64,000 nucleotides of DNA from Dipylidium caninum (taxonomy: Eukaryota; Platyhelminthes; Cestoda; Cyclophyllidea; Dipylidiidae): positions 124,001 to 188,000 of the forward strand of contig QEYB01001522.1 in assembly GCA_017562135.1 (NCBI GenBank), written 5' to 3'. Numbering within the stretch: the first letter of the stretch is position 1; each line of letters begins with the position of its first letter. The notes beneath the pieces are model-generated. The model was not told where the DNA came from. It saw only the letters and a list, made by a program, of their open reading frames with translations, and did not search any database. A program made the translations under genes and the position numbers. Positions 1-15,631 of the stretch are shown here, one piece after another.

Positions 1-3000
1 GCCAGTTCCAATGAGACCGGATGTATTTGGAAGTGTCGGAGGCAAAGCATGGTAAGAGGTGACGCCGCCAATACATGGTCAATGTCTTCTTCAGCGACCA
101 CAGGCCACGCGCCTCGTAGGTCCCGCACCCACGATGCAAGAGAGTAAAGCATACTATCCTCAAAATAACCCTCAAAAGACGGCAAACGCAGCTCCAACCT
201 GTCTAGTATGAAATCTCTAGCAGAAAGGTGGCGAATTTGACCAATGCAAGAAAAAAAACTGGCACCACTTTCTCCCACGATAGGGGGAAGCACGGACCGC
301 AGAAGAACAGGAAAGTCGAAAGTAGATGGAGAAAGTTGAGCAAGGTTGTCAATTTGCATTAGAGACGATGTTAAACTTAGTTGAGATAAGTCCCCAATTG
401 CCTCTTTTGCATATACAACCTCGACGCATTGGATGGAGAAACGAAGAAAATTCTTTAAGCTAACGTCGCCTTGCAAGAGGAGTGAGCCTGGCACAAACGA
501 AAAAATCAGCGCCATTTGGACGCAAACAGAGAGAGAAAGGGGCCGGGCGATATGCGGTTTACGATGAAGCACAGGGGGAAGGCCGGTAAATAGTACCACT
601 TCCATGAGGAATGACATAGTCTCCCTTTTTACTTGTTGAATTAAAAACACTTTGTCCCCGAAATTTAACATACTGGCTTTGGCCCTACAGTCAGATAACT
701 TGATAGCCACGTCGTTTGTGTGCAGACGAAGAAGTAGTTCTGTGTCCTCATGACAAAGGAGATTAGACACAATTGGAGGTTTCGCAGTTTCACCGATGAT
801 CCGTTTTCCAGCCAGTTGATCGAGTAATGTTTGTGGAATAAGGAGCAACTTCCCGCCATTTGGGTGGACACATGGCATGGTGTTGGAAACAGGGAGCTGA
901 TGGGAGGCTGCAATACCATGGAATGACGCTTCAAAAAGGGAGTTAGTCATGTTGGTCAGACTGCAACCCAACGAGTAGGCGAGAGAAGGAGGTAAGGTTT
1001 CCAAATGAAGAGTCCACAGCCCCGACTGTGACTCGTTAGAGAGAGTGAGAAGAAATGAGCATTCGCTCGCATTCGCGCCTAGAAGAGATGCGTATGCAGA
1101 TCACGTTGCGAACGCAATGGACATTATCAGCATTATTAAATATGACGATTGGTTAAAGAGCGAGGGAGGCGGATGAAAATCCGTAGAATTAAGGAAAATG
1201 GCTAAAGCTTAAAATGTACAGGGTTGGCAAAACAATCTTGCATCTGCGCGAACCGACTATAGTTTTGTTATCTCTTGGTAAAATAAACGATTTCTCACAA
1301 TACAAAAGGCCGAATTATAAGGAGTAACTCACTCTCATCGGAATGAGGTAACGAAATATGGTAATATCGGTGATATGGTTTAGCAGTTGCCAAAGATTGA
1401 CCGCCATCTGTTGAGAGGACTTCACCTAAGTGAAGTGAACGACTCCAAAAGACGCCCAAATGACTGCTAAGCACCAAGAGATGTGCAAACGTCATCCCGT
1501 CCAAATCCACACCTTTGAATGCCAGCTCGGGGTGAGAGTAATTCCAAAAGAGAAGTGGAGTGGGAGAGTCGTTCAATGACGATAGGGTGATAACTTCGGC
1601 TTCAAGTTCATCCACCGAAGCCTAAAATATTGTTTAAATTAACAACTGCTTAAAATCCATTAGTGGTGCTTCTTTAGGTGAAAGAAAGTTTTTATGTGAA
1701 AAAATGAGAAAGTATACACTGATGCATGCTTGTAAATGAACGATACTAAATAATCACCTTCTGTTGCTAATATTGACGTTAACGGGGCAAGAAGAAAGTT
1801 GACATGGATGGGGGTAGAGAGAAAAGTGTGAGATCTTACAAGGGGCAGTGACGACTGATCGCGGATGATGGGTGCAGCAATAGGTTTACAAAGAAGGGTT
1901 TGTCTCGTGCGATTATTGACGCAGAGAAGGGGTTCGATGGTGACTGTGATAACGCCGTGGGGAGCTACGAGGTGGAGACGCACGGCGAGACAGCAAACTA
2001 CCCGACCCAAAGGTAGAGCAAGTGAAACCACGCCTCGGGCGCGTGTCAAAGTCATCACCTCTTTCTCGTGTTGTTGAACCGCCGTCTCATCACTTGCACT
2101 CCGTCGAGGAGTTCGTGGCGAGCCGCTTGCCATCAGCGTAATCGCCTCACTGCCGGCGGTGGAGGGTGTGGGGGGCGGTGCAAATACTGACTTATGAACC
2201 AAGAAGGCATGCGACCACACCGTGCGGAATTTATGTTTAATTCCAATTCTAAATAGGCGCTAAAAAATACAATTTGTAATCCTTTATGGAGGCTGGATCA
2301 AATAAGTCTAAATGGACTGTAGTGAACATCTGGCCCGTGAAGGCATTGAAAATCAGTGACAGCCATCAAGTAATAAACGGCGAAATCAGCAAATTACCTT
2401 AAGGCAGAAGGGAGATGGAACTTTTACGATAATAACCCGACACTCAGATATCTTATTGGGAAAAAATGTGAGTTAAAAGAGCATCGATGTTCCGTATCAT
2501 TTGAGCAAGTGATTTTTCCATATTATATTATAAACACTAGCGTCTGGTAAAGATATGAATAGTGTTGAGAGTGAATTTCAAAAATCCATTACGACGTAAA
2601 ATTACCTCACCAACAGCAGGCATGAGGCAAGAACCAGCACCAAGACAGGCACCAGACTCATCGGGAAGGCAGATGCGCTCTAAGTTGCTTGCAGTAAAGA
2701 CCTGCAAGTCCATACCGCTGTGGTTTCTCAGAAGTAGCCATGGTTGTACAACAACGTCAAGACGACCAGAGAGCGTCCGCCATGGTAGAAAGAGCGACGA
2801 CTCAAAAATTGGAGTATTGTCACTGAATAATAGTGCAAAGGGAAACAAGTGAGGTGATTGTGGTGCCAGACGATATCAGAAAATAAAATCTATTAAAGTG
2901 ACTAACGGATAATGAAAACTGATGGCTGGAGCAGCATTTGATGGGAAGGTGACTACAACGTGAGTTGTGAACTCCTTAGGAATATCGAGGTTCCTAGAGA

Positions 3001-6000
3001 AGTTTTGGCCACAAGAAGTCAGGAAAAAGGACTGAGATTCACCCAAATCATCCAAGACTAAAGTCAACGGCATCGGCAATACGTTGGTTACATTGAGAGG
3101 TGGCGCTATTTTTACCTTTTTATATGAGAAAAGTAAGGGAATTTAGAGAAATCGAATGAGGATAGTAAATAAAAAAGGCAGCGTAGTGCCAGTATTGCCT
3201 ACTTACCAATGTTGCACCATCCGATGGCACGCTGGAGTTAGGGTAAGTGACTTGAAGCAGCACTGGACAAACTGTCTTGGCGACGGGGAGCTAGCGATCA
3301 AGGGGGGATATAAAGTGAAATGGATGTTTGGTATACTTCTAAATTAAGGGGTTAAACAATAATGCAGTTAGGAGGCAGTATGAACTAGCATTAACTGGAG
3401 GGACTACCAGACAGGCGCAGAGACAAGGAAGAAAGGAACTTTAAATCAAGGTGAAAAAAACTTCTGGGTATTATAAATACTACAATTGAAGTCTGTTGTT
3501 TAAAAGTCTCTCAAAATCAATTCTCAAAAAACAGAATTAGTGTAATGAGAATGCTTGCCTGTACCTACCCACAAAATCTCCTCTTTTGGTCCGGTCAAAT
3601 CCATGTTCCCCAGACTCACAAACCCATCGGCACCTGCGGCGGACAAGAGGAGGTGGGTAGTTCTTGTTGCTGGTGTGCAAAAGCCACACGAAGAAGATGA
3701 CGCAATAAATTCAGAGGACCCATCCGGAAATCGCAGCTCGATGTCAAAAGGAAGGTCATTTTCCAGAGTAAGGCTTGGCTGAATTATGACCTGGAGGCAC
3801 GATTATTGTAAGATTTAATACAAAGTGCAAGAAAAAGAGACTTGGCGGACGATGTAAGTCAACGTAACATTAATGAGATCAAAGTAAATGTCTCATAAAT
3901 ATCCAATAAACAAGCATAAAGAGACAGAGAAACTGCGACACCGCGGAAGTTCAAGTAAACAGAGGTGCTCGCCTCGCCAGGAGGGCCGGATGAGGACCGA
4001 GGAGGAATGATGAGACTGGCGCGTGGGAAAAAATCACAGAGGCCCGAAGAGGAGTCCCATTGGGTCAGCCGTGAACAAGTGCCGGTGGTGTGATTAGGGG
4101 GCCAAGGGATGGAGAGTGCAGCGCTTCGGACCATAGCTTTCTTGAAATTTAAAAAAAAATTGCCATACGCCATAACAGTCAAACTTATATGTATTTGAAG
4201 TGAAAATAACATTGTATCTATTCGAAGACAAACCTAACTATAACGCATCACGTAAAAGGTATGCGTGTAAGGGTTTAAACCTCTGCCTGGTAAAGTCAGA
4301 ATGAGGCTATCACTAGGGCCTCGAGAGCACGCAGGTCTTGGTCACAGAGGAACGTAAATGTTACACTACGAATTTATCACCTATACTTTCACAAGGTTCT
4401 GCGAAGAGCAAGACATAGTATTCTACTTTGTTAATTTAAATACGACACATGGAAATTGGGGTAGGCTCGTGAAAACATGAAAGTAAGTATATATTTGTCA
4501 GTCATTTTAAAGATATAAGCGCTTCTAAGTGCGAAAGAAGTTTGCAATTTGTCATTAAGAAACCATACTTCCTAACTTAAACTCAAGTTGTTAACTTACT
4601 GGACCTGTAGACAAAACGACCCTGAGTGTGATCGTCTGAGTCTTAGGCAACACAATCGGTCGCCATGCTGTACAACGTTGGCCAGCCTCCAAGGCAACAC
4701 TGGTTACTTCCAGAAGTGCACGTGTCGCCGGATCATCGCTCTCTATGGAGAAGTGCTGTTCTATAAGGATCTTCTTGTTTGTACGATTGCTAATGGTCCA
4801 ACCCGCCTCGCCCTCTCCTTTCATAATCCGAGCCAGGGTGTACAGGAGATCGCTACTGCAACAGAGATGGCACCTTCCGACGAAGATGTGGAACCCACTC
4901 ATACCCAAGACGCGCTCCACCTCGCCGAGCAGCTGCAAATGTGCTCCGTGAGGACTGAAGACGTGGGCGGCTATTGAGCTCGCGGAAAAACCTTTCAACA
5001 AGGCTGGGCTGTCGTGATTTATTAGTTGATCAACCTCAGAGGCAGTTTCTGCATCCTCGCTGTGCTGATTGGCAAATAAAATCGCCAACACGACATGCAG
5101 TTTTGAAAATGTCAGCCTACCTATTTCGAAACCGGCGTTTGATACCTAAGAATGACAGGAAGAAAATCCAAAAACATTATCTCATATCCCAACTGTCAGT
5201 CCTTAGGGGAATACTAATATGTACTTGTTGAGTGACAGTGAAATACGTGAAATTAATGAGTCGGTTAGACGCACCTCCCACACAGAGAGACGAAAGTCGT
5301 CAACTCCGACAATAAGTGAAAATGGTGGGGTAATCTCAGGAATGTAGACGGAATCCAGATGTGTGCAAGCGGCAAGAGCGCATGGGGTGAGAAAAACTGG
5401 TATACTGGCGAATTCACATGTAGAGGATGCAGAATCACTCCTGAAACGTGTGTAATCATGAACTGTTAGAAGATGTTAAGGCACTGCTCCTAGTAGCTTT
5501 CACAATCAATATGCCCTGCCGTAACAGGACAGATCTGCTTAAAAAAACATACGTGGTGGTCGTTCTGCCAAGACAACTAACGATAATCCTCCACGAGGTC
5601 GCAGCAACTGGTTGCGATGCGGGTGAATAGGGATCCACGTTAGTACCCCAAAATATCTCCTCCGCGGCTATGGAGGACCGGGACAACAAGTACTTTATTT
5701 GTGCTTGCTCCACCGTCTTCATACAGTGCGAAAACTCGGTTAAGAGGGGTGGAAGAACGACGTCGACGGGGAAATCTTCACGGAGATCAAAAGCGGCGTA
5801 TGTCGCAAACCCTCCATACTCGTTCAAATTATCATCCCAATATTGCAGACGAGCCGGCACCTTAGGACGGAACAGTGACAACAGCATTAGCCTGAAAAAT
5901 ATGTCCAATTGGTAACAGTAAAGTCGTGTTTCAATAGCAAAAGTGGAATCTTATAAGAGAGTTGAGAGCTATCATCAGTTTAGGCCTCTGGGACAAAATT

Positions 6001-9000
6001 AAATTATCTAGTTTTCCCAAAAAAACATACTACAATGTTCCTGTGTCCCGTGTCATTATCGTAGAAAAAAGGCACTGGGTTGAGAAGGAGACGGACAGGT
6101 TGCCTGGGTTCAGGAAAGGTCCAAGTCATCGTTGCACACCTTCCTTCTGTCCCCACCTCCGGTGAAAATTGGTCACAGTCTGCGAATATGATTTCATAGG
6201 GTAAAGGTAGCAGTCTAGAGATATCTCCAAGCCCGTTGGATCCTGTGGAAACGAAACTAGAAAAGTCGTAGGCTGATTTCTTTCGAAGGTCATCCACAAA
6301 GACGTGTCTGGGTGGTGAATGATGTATAGGTTGCTTTACTTTCAAGTCTCTATTATTATTTTGACGCAATACAAAAGCGAAGGCCTCCAAAAGCCTCTTG
6401 AGATCCTCCCCGAAAGGGATAATCAGTCTTGTGCCTCTACGGACGCTAACATTTGCGGTGGTTATGGGAATGCCGAGAGGAGTGAATTGGGTACACGCTC
6501 GGAAAGAAATCTCCGTTCCAGCGGGAGTAAGTTGGAACTCGTTTAAACGAGTATCGATAGATGTCACCTTTAGTTCAGCCTCCAAGCCTGTCCAATCCCT
6601 TCTTCGCTTAATAACGGCTTTACTCCGTATACTTTCCGTTGCAAGTCGCATTTCATTTTTTCCCGATACTAAACGAACCTAGAAGGTGAGATTGTGGTTA
6701 GAACTAAGGGACTAGATGGATGTGGTTTACAGAAACAAAAAAATGACTTACAGCTATGAACCGGGTGTCCAATTGCAATCTGTCGAAGGTGGCAACAAAA
6801 GGGAGGGCACGCGGCTTAGCGTTACTTGCAAAGGCGGCAGAGTGAGAAGAGGAGTCAGGAGAGTGGAAGGCAGTTGCCAAATTTAAAAGACAACGAAGCA
6901 TAGTTGGCTTGAGAAGAATGTTTACATCTCGTTGAATATGAACAATACCTCTAAATTGCTCTCCCTTCAAAGGAAAAGAGTTATGATGCCGTGCATACAA
7001 TACCAAGTTGCAATGTAGCCCTGCCCCCTTACCTTCGGCTCCTGACGAGACAATTCCAACAGAAACAACTCGTTATCACCGTATGTAGAGATGCATGACG
7101 TTTTCACCACTCCCATTAAGTTGAAAGGGCAAAGATGACCGGCTTCTGCAACCCGCGGAAGGGGCAAACAGGGTGGTGGAAACGCTCGATTTTTCGTCAG
7201 CGGAGAGGTCGGAGTCCACAACACATCCCCTTCCCAATTAGACCCTGAGTTTTCGACAAATGTTCGAAAATGAATCTAAAATGTATTTTAAACACATTTC
7301 GGTAGCGAATCGATAACGTACAGAAGAGTTACAGATGAAAAACAGACCTGTAGGTCATTGAGTCCCGCAGTAAGTGTGTCCGGTGACCACCGAAGGTGTG
7401 GTTGAAAGAAATCTACTACTGAAAAATCCCATTGGGACTCGGTATGTTCTCTTTTGCGCCACAAAACAAACCGCATTAACCCACATGTAAGAAGGAATCG
7501 CGATTGGAAAGTGCACGATGTCGCATATACTTTTGTCGGCTCTTCTTGTTCCCTCTGTCGTCCACTTAACCTCAATAAATTTGACAAGTAGGTTGACAGA
7601 AAGGAAGTATCAAGAGTCACTACGATGTCGTGGCTTACGTTAACATCCCAGGTCGACCCGAATAATACTCTCTTCTACAATACACAGAAGGCAACAATGA
7701 CGTTATACAGTAAAGGAGGCACAAAGTGGATCTGTGCTAGCGCGCTAAATGATTGGCCGTCTAATGTACATAAAAGATGAGTAAAAGGCCGAATTTAATC
7801 GCTGCATTATTCCAAGTGCTTTCAAACAAGTAACTGGTAAGCATAAAGGAGATTTGATAGGTTAAGCAGTAAGCGAAGCACCACCTGCCCATAGATGAGG
7901 TTATTCTCACAAACGGGAGCAGCAAAAAGGACCATTATGTCCAGAGGGCGTAGAACAGGCAGCACCCAGACAGCGTCTCTGGCGACGTATGAAGTGAAAG
8001 TGGTGGGTAAACAAGCCTGAATAAGGTGTAGAATCAATTCTGCTAACAAAAAACCTACACATCGTCTAAACTGTTGGCAGCCTGATTCCACTCGAAGGCA
8101 GGATATTGGCCGGCCAGAGCGGGTTGGTGATGAGAGGAGTGAGGACCCTCAGAAAAATTTAAGGCTTCGTGAAGACTAACTGCCCAACATGCGAAACCTT
8201 CAAAATGAAAGGCAAGCTGCCTATCCTCACGAGAAGAACCGATTATACTCGTCAAGGTGACGACTCTCGGATGGGTGGCTGCTGACTCCATTCTGGAGCT
8301 AATGCACTCCGCCGGCAATGAATGAATTCGCACGGTACGTAGAGTGATTGCCAAGGTATCGCAAAGGCCAACAAATTTGCCCAACGGTACCAGAAGCTAA
8401 AAATGAGGGGAAAGAGAGACATATCCATCCATGTAAAAGAGTGAACCAACAAAATTTAAGCGAACTCACTCCAGAAGAGGGAATGAAGATACGTAACTCA
8501 TCGCATGCCACGAAAATGAGTGGCATACAGTGACCCGGAAGTGGTGAACCCACACTAGTTGTAGTGTTATCATCCGTAAAAACTGACCTTTCGTAGGTGT
8601 GGAATTCTTTTAGAGCATCCTTCAGGTGCCAAACAAGCTGCGGACAGATGTTCATGTCTAGGGGTTTCAGCCTGGCGTAGAAGCAATTGATAAAGGGAGG
8701 AGCGGCATTGTCAACTACTAGGTGTTTATCATTTTGGAAAAATTGCTCGGTCTTTTTGTCCAACCAACGACAGAAACGTTTACCGGCAAAAATGCGGCGT
8801 ACGAGCCCAACAGGAGAGTGAACAAATGAGACTGTGAACAGGGACGCGGGTTGAATGTGAGGGGAGGGGGCTGAATCAGCCTCGGTATCACTATCAGTAT
8901 TCTGGGGGTCTTGTGGTTTAGGTCGCCTTTGATCGGCCTTTGGTTCGTCGTAATACTCACTTCCTGGGCAGGGAATGATATTTTGAAATGGTTTGAGATG

Positions 9001-12000
9001 CCAGTGCTTGGGAGCAATTAAGGGGAAACTGCTAAAGTAGGAAAATTAAAATTAAAAGAGCAGTGATACATAAAGCGCCGGGAAAATCAAAACCAATTAC
9101 CTTTCCACAGTGTGTAAAGAGAGGCACATGTGTTGAAGTTGAAGCCGAAAACTGAAGTACAATGGCCAATCAGTCGTAGAAACGATCATGGATAAGGCCT
9201 CTACTTCCCACAGAAGCTTCGACTGCTTCTCTGTCAGACACAACTCTCCGGCAGCGGAAGGGAGTGTAATTTTAACGGTACCGCTGACTGGTATTTTCTG
9301 AACACCGAATGAGAATATCTTGGGAGGAGGAAGAAGAGCTTTTCGCGAATTAGAAAGGGTATACGATGAGCAAGAAGACAGAGGTGAAAGTAGTGACGAA
9401 GACTTCTTAGCGAAGTCGAACAGCTGGCCATTGAGCTTAGCCACTTCTACCGACAGGCCATCGACTTTTGACTTGCGAATCCAAGACGCAACGAGTTCTT
9501 TTATACTTACCATCTGCGAATGTAAATAATGCTTATGGCGAAAAATAAGATTCCTGGAAGTCAAACTACACTATCATCTTCATATATTTCGTAACTTTAG
9601 TCCGCGAAAGTACGGTCGAATACTAATGTTTACCATTACAATTATATATATCTACACTTTAGCTTTCTGTATAAAGGTGACTTTATAAGTCTTGATCATT
9701 TGTTTCGTTCACATAAGGTATTTAAGCGGAAGGGCTTAAGGGAAAGTAACATTAAACACAATCATCTGCCCTGCAAAGGGCGATGCACACGAAACTGCAA
9801 GCACCATGCTAGCATACCTCATCAACGAAGTTCGATATCTCCGCTCGCATTTCAGAAACGGTAGCCAAGAACTGTAAAATATGCCTCAAACTGGGTGTCT
9901 CATTAGCAGTGCCTTTTGGGTTGGGGGCTACGCTGATTACAATATTCCAAGCAATGTTGGAGAGCAAATTGTCCGATTGAGACTTAGAGACCATGACTGA
10001 GAGGCCACAGACTACGTCACTGAGGTGGAGAAGATGCGTTGCCTGTGCAAGAGAGGCCCTCATTCCAGTGGCGCGGCACTCCCACATAGAATGGTTTGGG
10101 CACAAGGCCTGAAATCCTATTTCGGAAGCGCTAGAGATTTGACTAAGTCGCCCACGAGTTAGTTCGGCGTGATTTTTTTCCGATTCGAAACTGTACAAAA
10201 GAATGCCACTAGTCTCTTCTTCCGTAGCAGGTGGTGGTGAAGGTGCCGTATTCGGTGGTTGAGATGAGGAAGAGGAGGAACGGGGTCCTCTAATTTCGAT
10301 TCGGGGGAGGATCAGCCAAACAGTTTTATCTCGGGTGTTTTGGTCGAGAGAACTAAGCCATTGGTCAATGCCACCGGTAGAAAAGTGGTTATTTTTTGGA
10401 GCGAGGTAAAGAGTTGAAGGTGAGATAGATATCTGTGATTAATAAGTAAGTATTAGAATTTATCACTATGGCAATTTTTATTAATATCACGTAGTAAGGA
10501 AGATTGCCTGGTGTTAAAACTATCAATGCGAAAAAGTCGTTTTTTTCCTCCCCCCGTAGAACCTGAACGAACTAACAAGTGATATCAACAAAAACAGTAC
10601 ACTAAGACAATATAATTAACTTCTTACCCTAGTGGAAATACGGCAAAACCTGAAAAAACTAATGAACTACTCACTTCTACTTTACATGTGATGAACCACG
10701 TGCAGTTCGAAATAATCCATTCGGAAAAAGTTGAAGATGGTAAATTTGAAGGATCAGAAAACAAGACGGAAGAAGATTTCTTAGACGCGGTAGGCCTGTG
10801 ACGAGGTGAAACACTATCGAGGAAAGGTTTTATTTCACCAGAAGTAGGTTTATGAAGGTCCACTTGATGGAGTGAGAGAAAAGCTATAAAAGGGCAAAGC
10901 AGCGAATAATGAAGAATCAAAGCTATATCACTTGGGACATGTGCAACTAGAGCATACGTGGTGATTTTGAGTCCAGAATAACAGCGGGAGACGATTCAGC
11001 AGGCTCGATTTCGGATCCCTTCCAAGCCTTCTTAAGAACGCGAATGATATCATTAAACCACCCAACAAGGGAAGAGCTGATGAGAAGCTTTATAGGTGCA
11101 AATTTCAACGTCACCGACGCAGGACCTACGAAAAACAGACAAATGAGGGGATGTTCTACAATAGTGAGGAAACCAACTTACACAAGTCACTAGAGGGAGG
11201 GACTATTTTTTTCTCCATATCATATGAAAATATGAATTCTGGTCCACTGGATGAACATTCAAAGATAGGAATGATTTTATTTGGCGGTTTCATCAGATTT
11301 CCCATCAACACTGACGCCAGGAGAGCGATTTTTGTAACTTCTCGATTAATACCCGACTGAATATGTAGACAAACTGTACCCCTTAGTTGGAAGTTCAGAA
11401 GGAAGGGCATTTCAGCTTAGAAAACAAGAATTAAAGGTATTAAAAATACATCCGTGTTCGAGAAACCGAGAAATTACGAAGATTACGAACCATCAGTGTT
11501 CTGAATGGTGTAGTTAACGAATTCGACTGTTTTGAGCTGGCCACTGTACTCACTCGCTTCTGACCATGTCTCATTGTAGAAATAACTCGAAAGAGCACTG
11601 GAAAGTGCGTCAACATGCGAGGCCATATAAAATCCATAGGCGGAAAGACTGCGTAAAGCATATGAATTCAGATTTAACTGAATTTGTGGATATATGGTTA
11701 GGTAACGTTCAGTGATGACAAGGCCATCTGAAAGGTGTGAGGGCCAAGATCCTGAAAAAAGACGATTTCTTAGAGCCAGTGTGATCGATAGGGGTGCAAG
11801 CTGTTCCACCTGTCCCAACGATATACTCATTTTAGATATTTTCACCCTTTGACTAGTGTAACATTTGTTCAGGAGGTCAACTTGAAGAGATTTGGTGATT
11901 TGATTGCCTTCATCCAAAGTAAAGAGCGGTAGCACTTTCTTTTCCTCTTCCACGTTTTCATTGACAGATTGGTATGCCTTCCCATCGCAATTTTTACTGT

Positions 12001-15000
12001 CCATAATATCTTCGGTCGAGGAACTATTGAAGAAGGAGGAATTCACTTCTACAAGTACCCCGGAGGAGGGATAAAGATGGGTCATCGTGAAAACGAGCTT
12101 TATTGGCTCCATGGGAGTGGAAGAAATGACGTCAATGCTGCTCATTTCAATTTGTAGCCATCCAGAGCGATTAGCCACCTAAAATCAACGGAACAGTTGA
12201 AATACTTCCAACTTCTGTTGACACATCAAACAGTTACATATGCATTAAGAATTTAAAAGAAAAATTGACGTGTTTGTGCAGCAATCATGGCTTAATGTTA
12301 GTTTTTGTTAATTAAATAGCATACACCAATGACACGCAAAAAAAATAACGAAGAGAAAAAATGCAAAGAACGTGAACATATTGCCGATCGCTACATGGAG
12401 GTCATGGGTCGGAGGAGGTATTTCGATACGAAGAGACCTTATTTTGGTTCGATTAACTTGGATTGGAGTGAAACGTCTCAGACAAATCATCCTCTCCTGG
12501 AGTAACCAACCATCCACCGGCGCCTGTTGAGGTAGGACTAGAAAATGCAAATGACGTAGGATTGTCATTGTATTAGTTTGGACATTGTGATGAGTAAATG
12601 AATGCAATCACATCGAGTCAATTGTGTGATTGTCTTTTTGGCGTGACCATTGTTTCGAAACTAAAGCCGACATCGAGTAATACGGGCAAAATAACTAAAT
12701 AATCATGGTCTACGGTTATTACTTTAGTTTCCCAATGCAGAATTATTTATCCAATTGGAATAATTAAAAAGAGATGAGTTACTAAAGAAATCCGCAGTCG
12801 GCATAGGGGTATAGAACTAACCATCACGTGAATCCCAGTCACAGCAGGCCTGGTAATTTCTCGAGCCTTCACTAAGTATCTGAAGAAAATGCTGCAACCG
12901 GTGAAAAATAGCGAGATTTAAGTTGATTTCAACGTCTTCGAGGAAAAATTTTTTGAAGGAGTGAAGTTTCGGTTCCTGCGGAAAAGCTAAGCCGTCTGAA
13001 ATAATCGCAAAAATCGGTATTTGTTAAAAAATCTGAAGAATGAAAATACAAATGTTGAAAATAATGTGAACCGACCACAAGATCGGGAAAAGTCCTTTTC
13101 AGTATACGTTAGTGACGAACAGAAAAATGAAAAATTGCATATAAAATATGAGCCCCTAAAAGGAATTATAAATGAAACGCATTTTACAAAAGATATAGAC
13201 TATTCGATTTTAACCTAAACGGTTTGAATATGTCTTACCTCGTGAAATATCAATTTACAAAAACACGTCGAATGCAACTTATTAAACAATTATGGATGCA
13301 AAACATCATAAGTTGATAAAGAAAGACACCTTCGGTATAGTCTTTTTCCCCTTCTTGAGAAAAAACAGATTCAATCCACACGCCGAGAGATAGTCTGTGG
13401 TGTTTATCTTCACCTCCGTAAGCCTTGTGATAATCCTTTCGACAAAGTGGCGGAAGAACGAATAAGCCGGACACCAAGGGTTGTGAGCAAACAAAATCGG
13501 CTTTGTCAGATGAGATTCCAACCGCATCATTTGATTTGACTGCATCAGCGCCAAAGAGACCACAAAAGGTTCTAATTAAGGCGTCTGCATTATCGCCACC
13601 GTCGGCGCGATTGAAATTCGAGTTAATTGTGAGCAAGTCATGAGGCTACAGTCAAGAAAAACGAAGCGGAAGCTAAATAAATAATTTGAAGCAATAAGCA
13701 CAATTCATCCACAACCCTTAAAGTATGAGGGCAAACTTTCCCCCAAAAACTAGGGAGTTTCAATTCAACAATGATAGGAATCCTGAAACATACGTCTAGA
13801 AGTTAACTAGTTTATTATTACAGAAGGCGGCATCATACCGTGAATAAATAAGCCATTATTTCTTTCACTATGAGTTTTCGTTTATCTATAAATATACAGA
13901 AACATTACTTTGACGGAACGATATTTTAGCAGTATATCAGTCAATCATCCAATTCAAGAGTGAATCAGTTAGTGTATTTGTTGAAATTTTAATTAATTTG
14001 TTTAGACCTGTTTCATACGAAGTAAAAATGAAGGGCTATGATATCCGAAGAGGAATCATTGCTCAGGACACAGACATACCAGAAGTGAAATAGACTGTTT
14101 TATGCCACAGGGACAAGCCTCACCAGCCGGGCTTATGTTCACTAATCCAGCGCCGCCTTGGAAGCTGGTGAAATTTTGGCCATCTTGAACAAATTGAAAT
14201 CCGAGATCCTAAAGTAATATAGATTAAATGGTCAAAATGTTTACGCAATAAAAAAATACCTGAATGGTTATGGTAAATAAATCACACAGAAATCTATTAC
14301 GCCGAAGATTTTCTGCAGTCGAAGATCTGGTGTACGTGAATCCTAACCGATATGAATCGTAATCTGTCTATGGAAAGGAACTCGCATCACAAACCGCGAC
14401 CTACCTTGACATGGATTTGGGTTTTTTTAATTAACACACCCAAAACAAGAGCGGGCAAGGACTTTTGATATTTACGTAAACGGGATAGACAGTTTTGTCG
14501 ATAATTAGACGTCTGAGGAGGCTCTTCAGATGATTCAATAGCATCCTCGTAAAGAAGCCTAACATATTCAGCGCGCGCTTCACAAGAATTTAGCTTCTTA
14601 ATATATTCCAGAGACGAATCATCCTGACATGATTCATAAATATAGTCCTCAGAAAGAGAATAAGAATAAAAGAATTGAGTAAATGACCAAGCCCACTGAA
14701 ACCATGACTGAGTTTGGGTGATGCCTTTTTCATTGTTACCCAGACAATCGTCTTGCTCACGAATTTCTTGATTCCCAATAACTTGGTAATCTGAAATTGC
14801 CTCCCAACGAATAATCTTATTCGAAAGTGCAAAAAGAATCTCGAGGATACGAGCAATCAGCGGAATTTGAACCTGACTGAGATTAATTTCCACTAATCGT
14901 GGACTAAAAAGGTTTGCAATGCAAATAGAGGCCAATCCATTATTATTCTGACTGAAAATCATTTGAAGTCGGATCGCAAAGCTATGGCGGTAAATAACGG

Positions 15001-15631
15001 GATCCTGGTAGATATTAATGTGTCCTTTAGCATCGCAACGATCGATACAAAGGGTCATATCAGTGATCTTGAGAAGACGATGAAGGCAGTAGTTTCCGAC
15101 AGATGGTGCCTCAATACCCCGTTTCCAATTTACAAGCGTACGGAAACAATTTAGTGCGCGAATATTGAGTGAAATGACGATATCATCTTCGACAAACTTG
15201 ACGATGAGATTATTCACCACCACCTCGATGTTGGACCAAATACGAGTCAGATAAGAATGAAGGTAACTAGGTGGTTGAAGAGTGTCAACTGTGGGGATTT
15301 CCACCTCTGACCTGGGCGCCTGTCTCCGTTCACTAGAGCGCTTGAAGGCAAGGACACACTCGACAGTGTTGAGGGTAATGACAATGCTCGAAGATCCGAG
15401 ACGCGTCCAGGGCACCTGGATTCGCAGTTCGTGAATATGACCGGATTTGAAACCCACAGGCAAGGGCATCAGATACTCGAATATGTCGTATTGTAACTCC
15501 AGATAGTTAAGCACGGCATCACCACCCCACAATGAGAGTTGAAATTGGTCATCACGTAGCTTAACATACTTCCCAATATATCGCATCAACAAGGGTCCCA
15601 GGTAGGTTTCGATACTGAATAATTTTTGCAT
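1..15631 (-). CDS. VPS13B: VPS13B-like bridge lipid-transfer protein (C-terminus cut by window edge)
   Basis: VPS13 proteins are long hydrophobic-groove tubes that move lipids between organelle membranes; VPS13B acts at the Golgi and endosomes. The first exon (14405-15631, 409 codons, ATG at 15631) encodes a chorein N-terminus in which LQLSLWGGDAVL, SGHIHELRIQVPWT and VVNNLIVKFVEDDIVISLNI match the VPS13B branch closely. Next exons with checked phase are 14080-14208 and 13330-13645. About twenty further coding blocks follow down to 1. The block near 6004-6651 carries MTWTFPEPRQPVRLLLNPVPF, and the next (5456-5908) carries LQYWDD and SWRIIVS, both VPS13B-specific. The last two exons, 1333-1621 and 1-1078, join in phase (1+2). 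The final exon is open to the edge, so only the end of the protein is missing. Most middle exon limits are approximate. No broken exon was seen. The TERT gene lies upstream on the same strand. Confidence 0.9.

Noticed and set aside
665..934. Minus-strand frame of 89 codons
   Set aside because: It is out of frame with the VPS13B exon at 1-1078, which is open throughout and joins the previous exon in phase.
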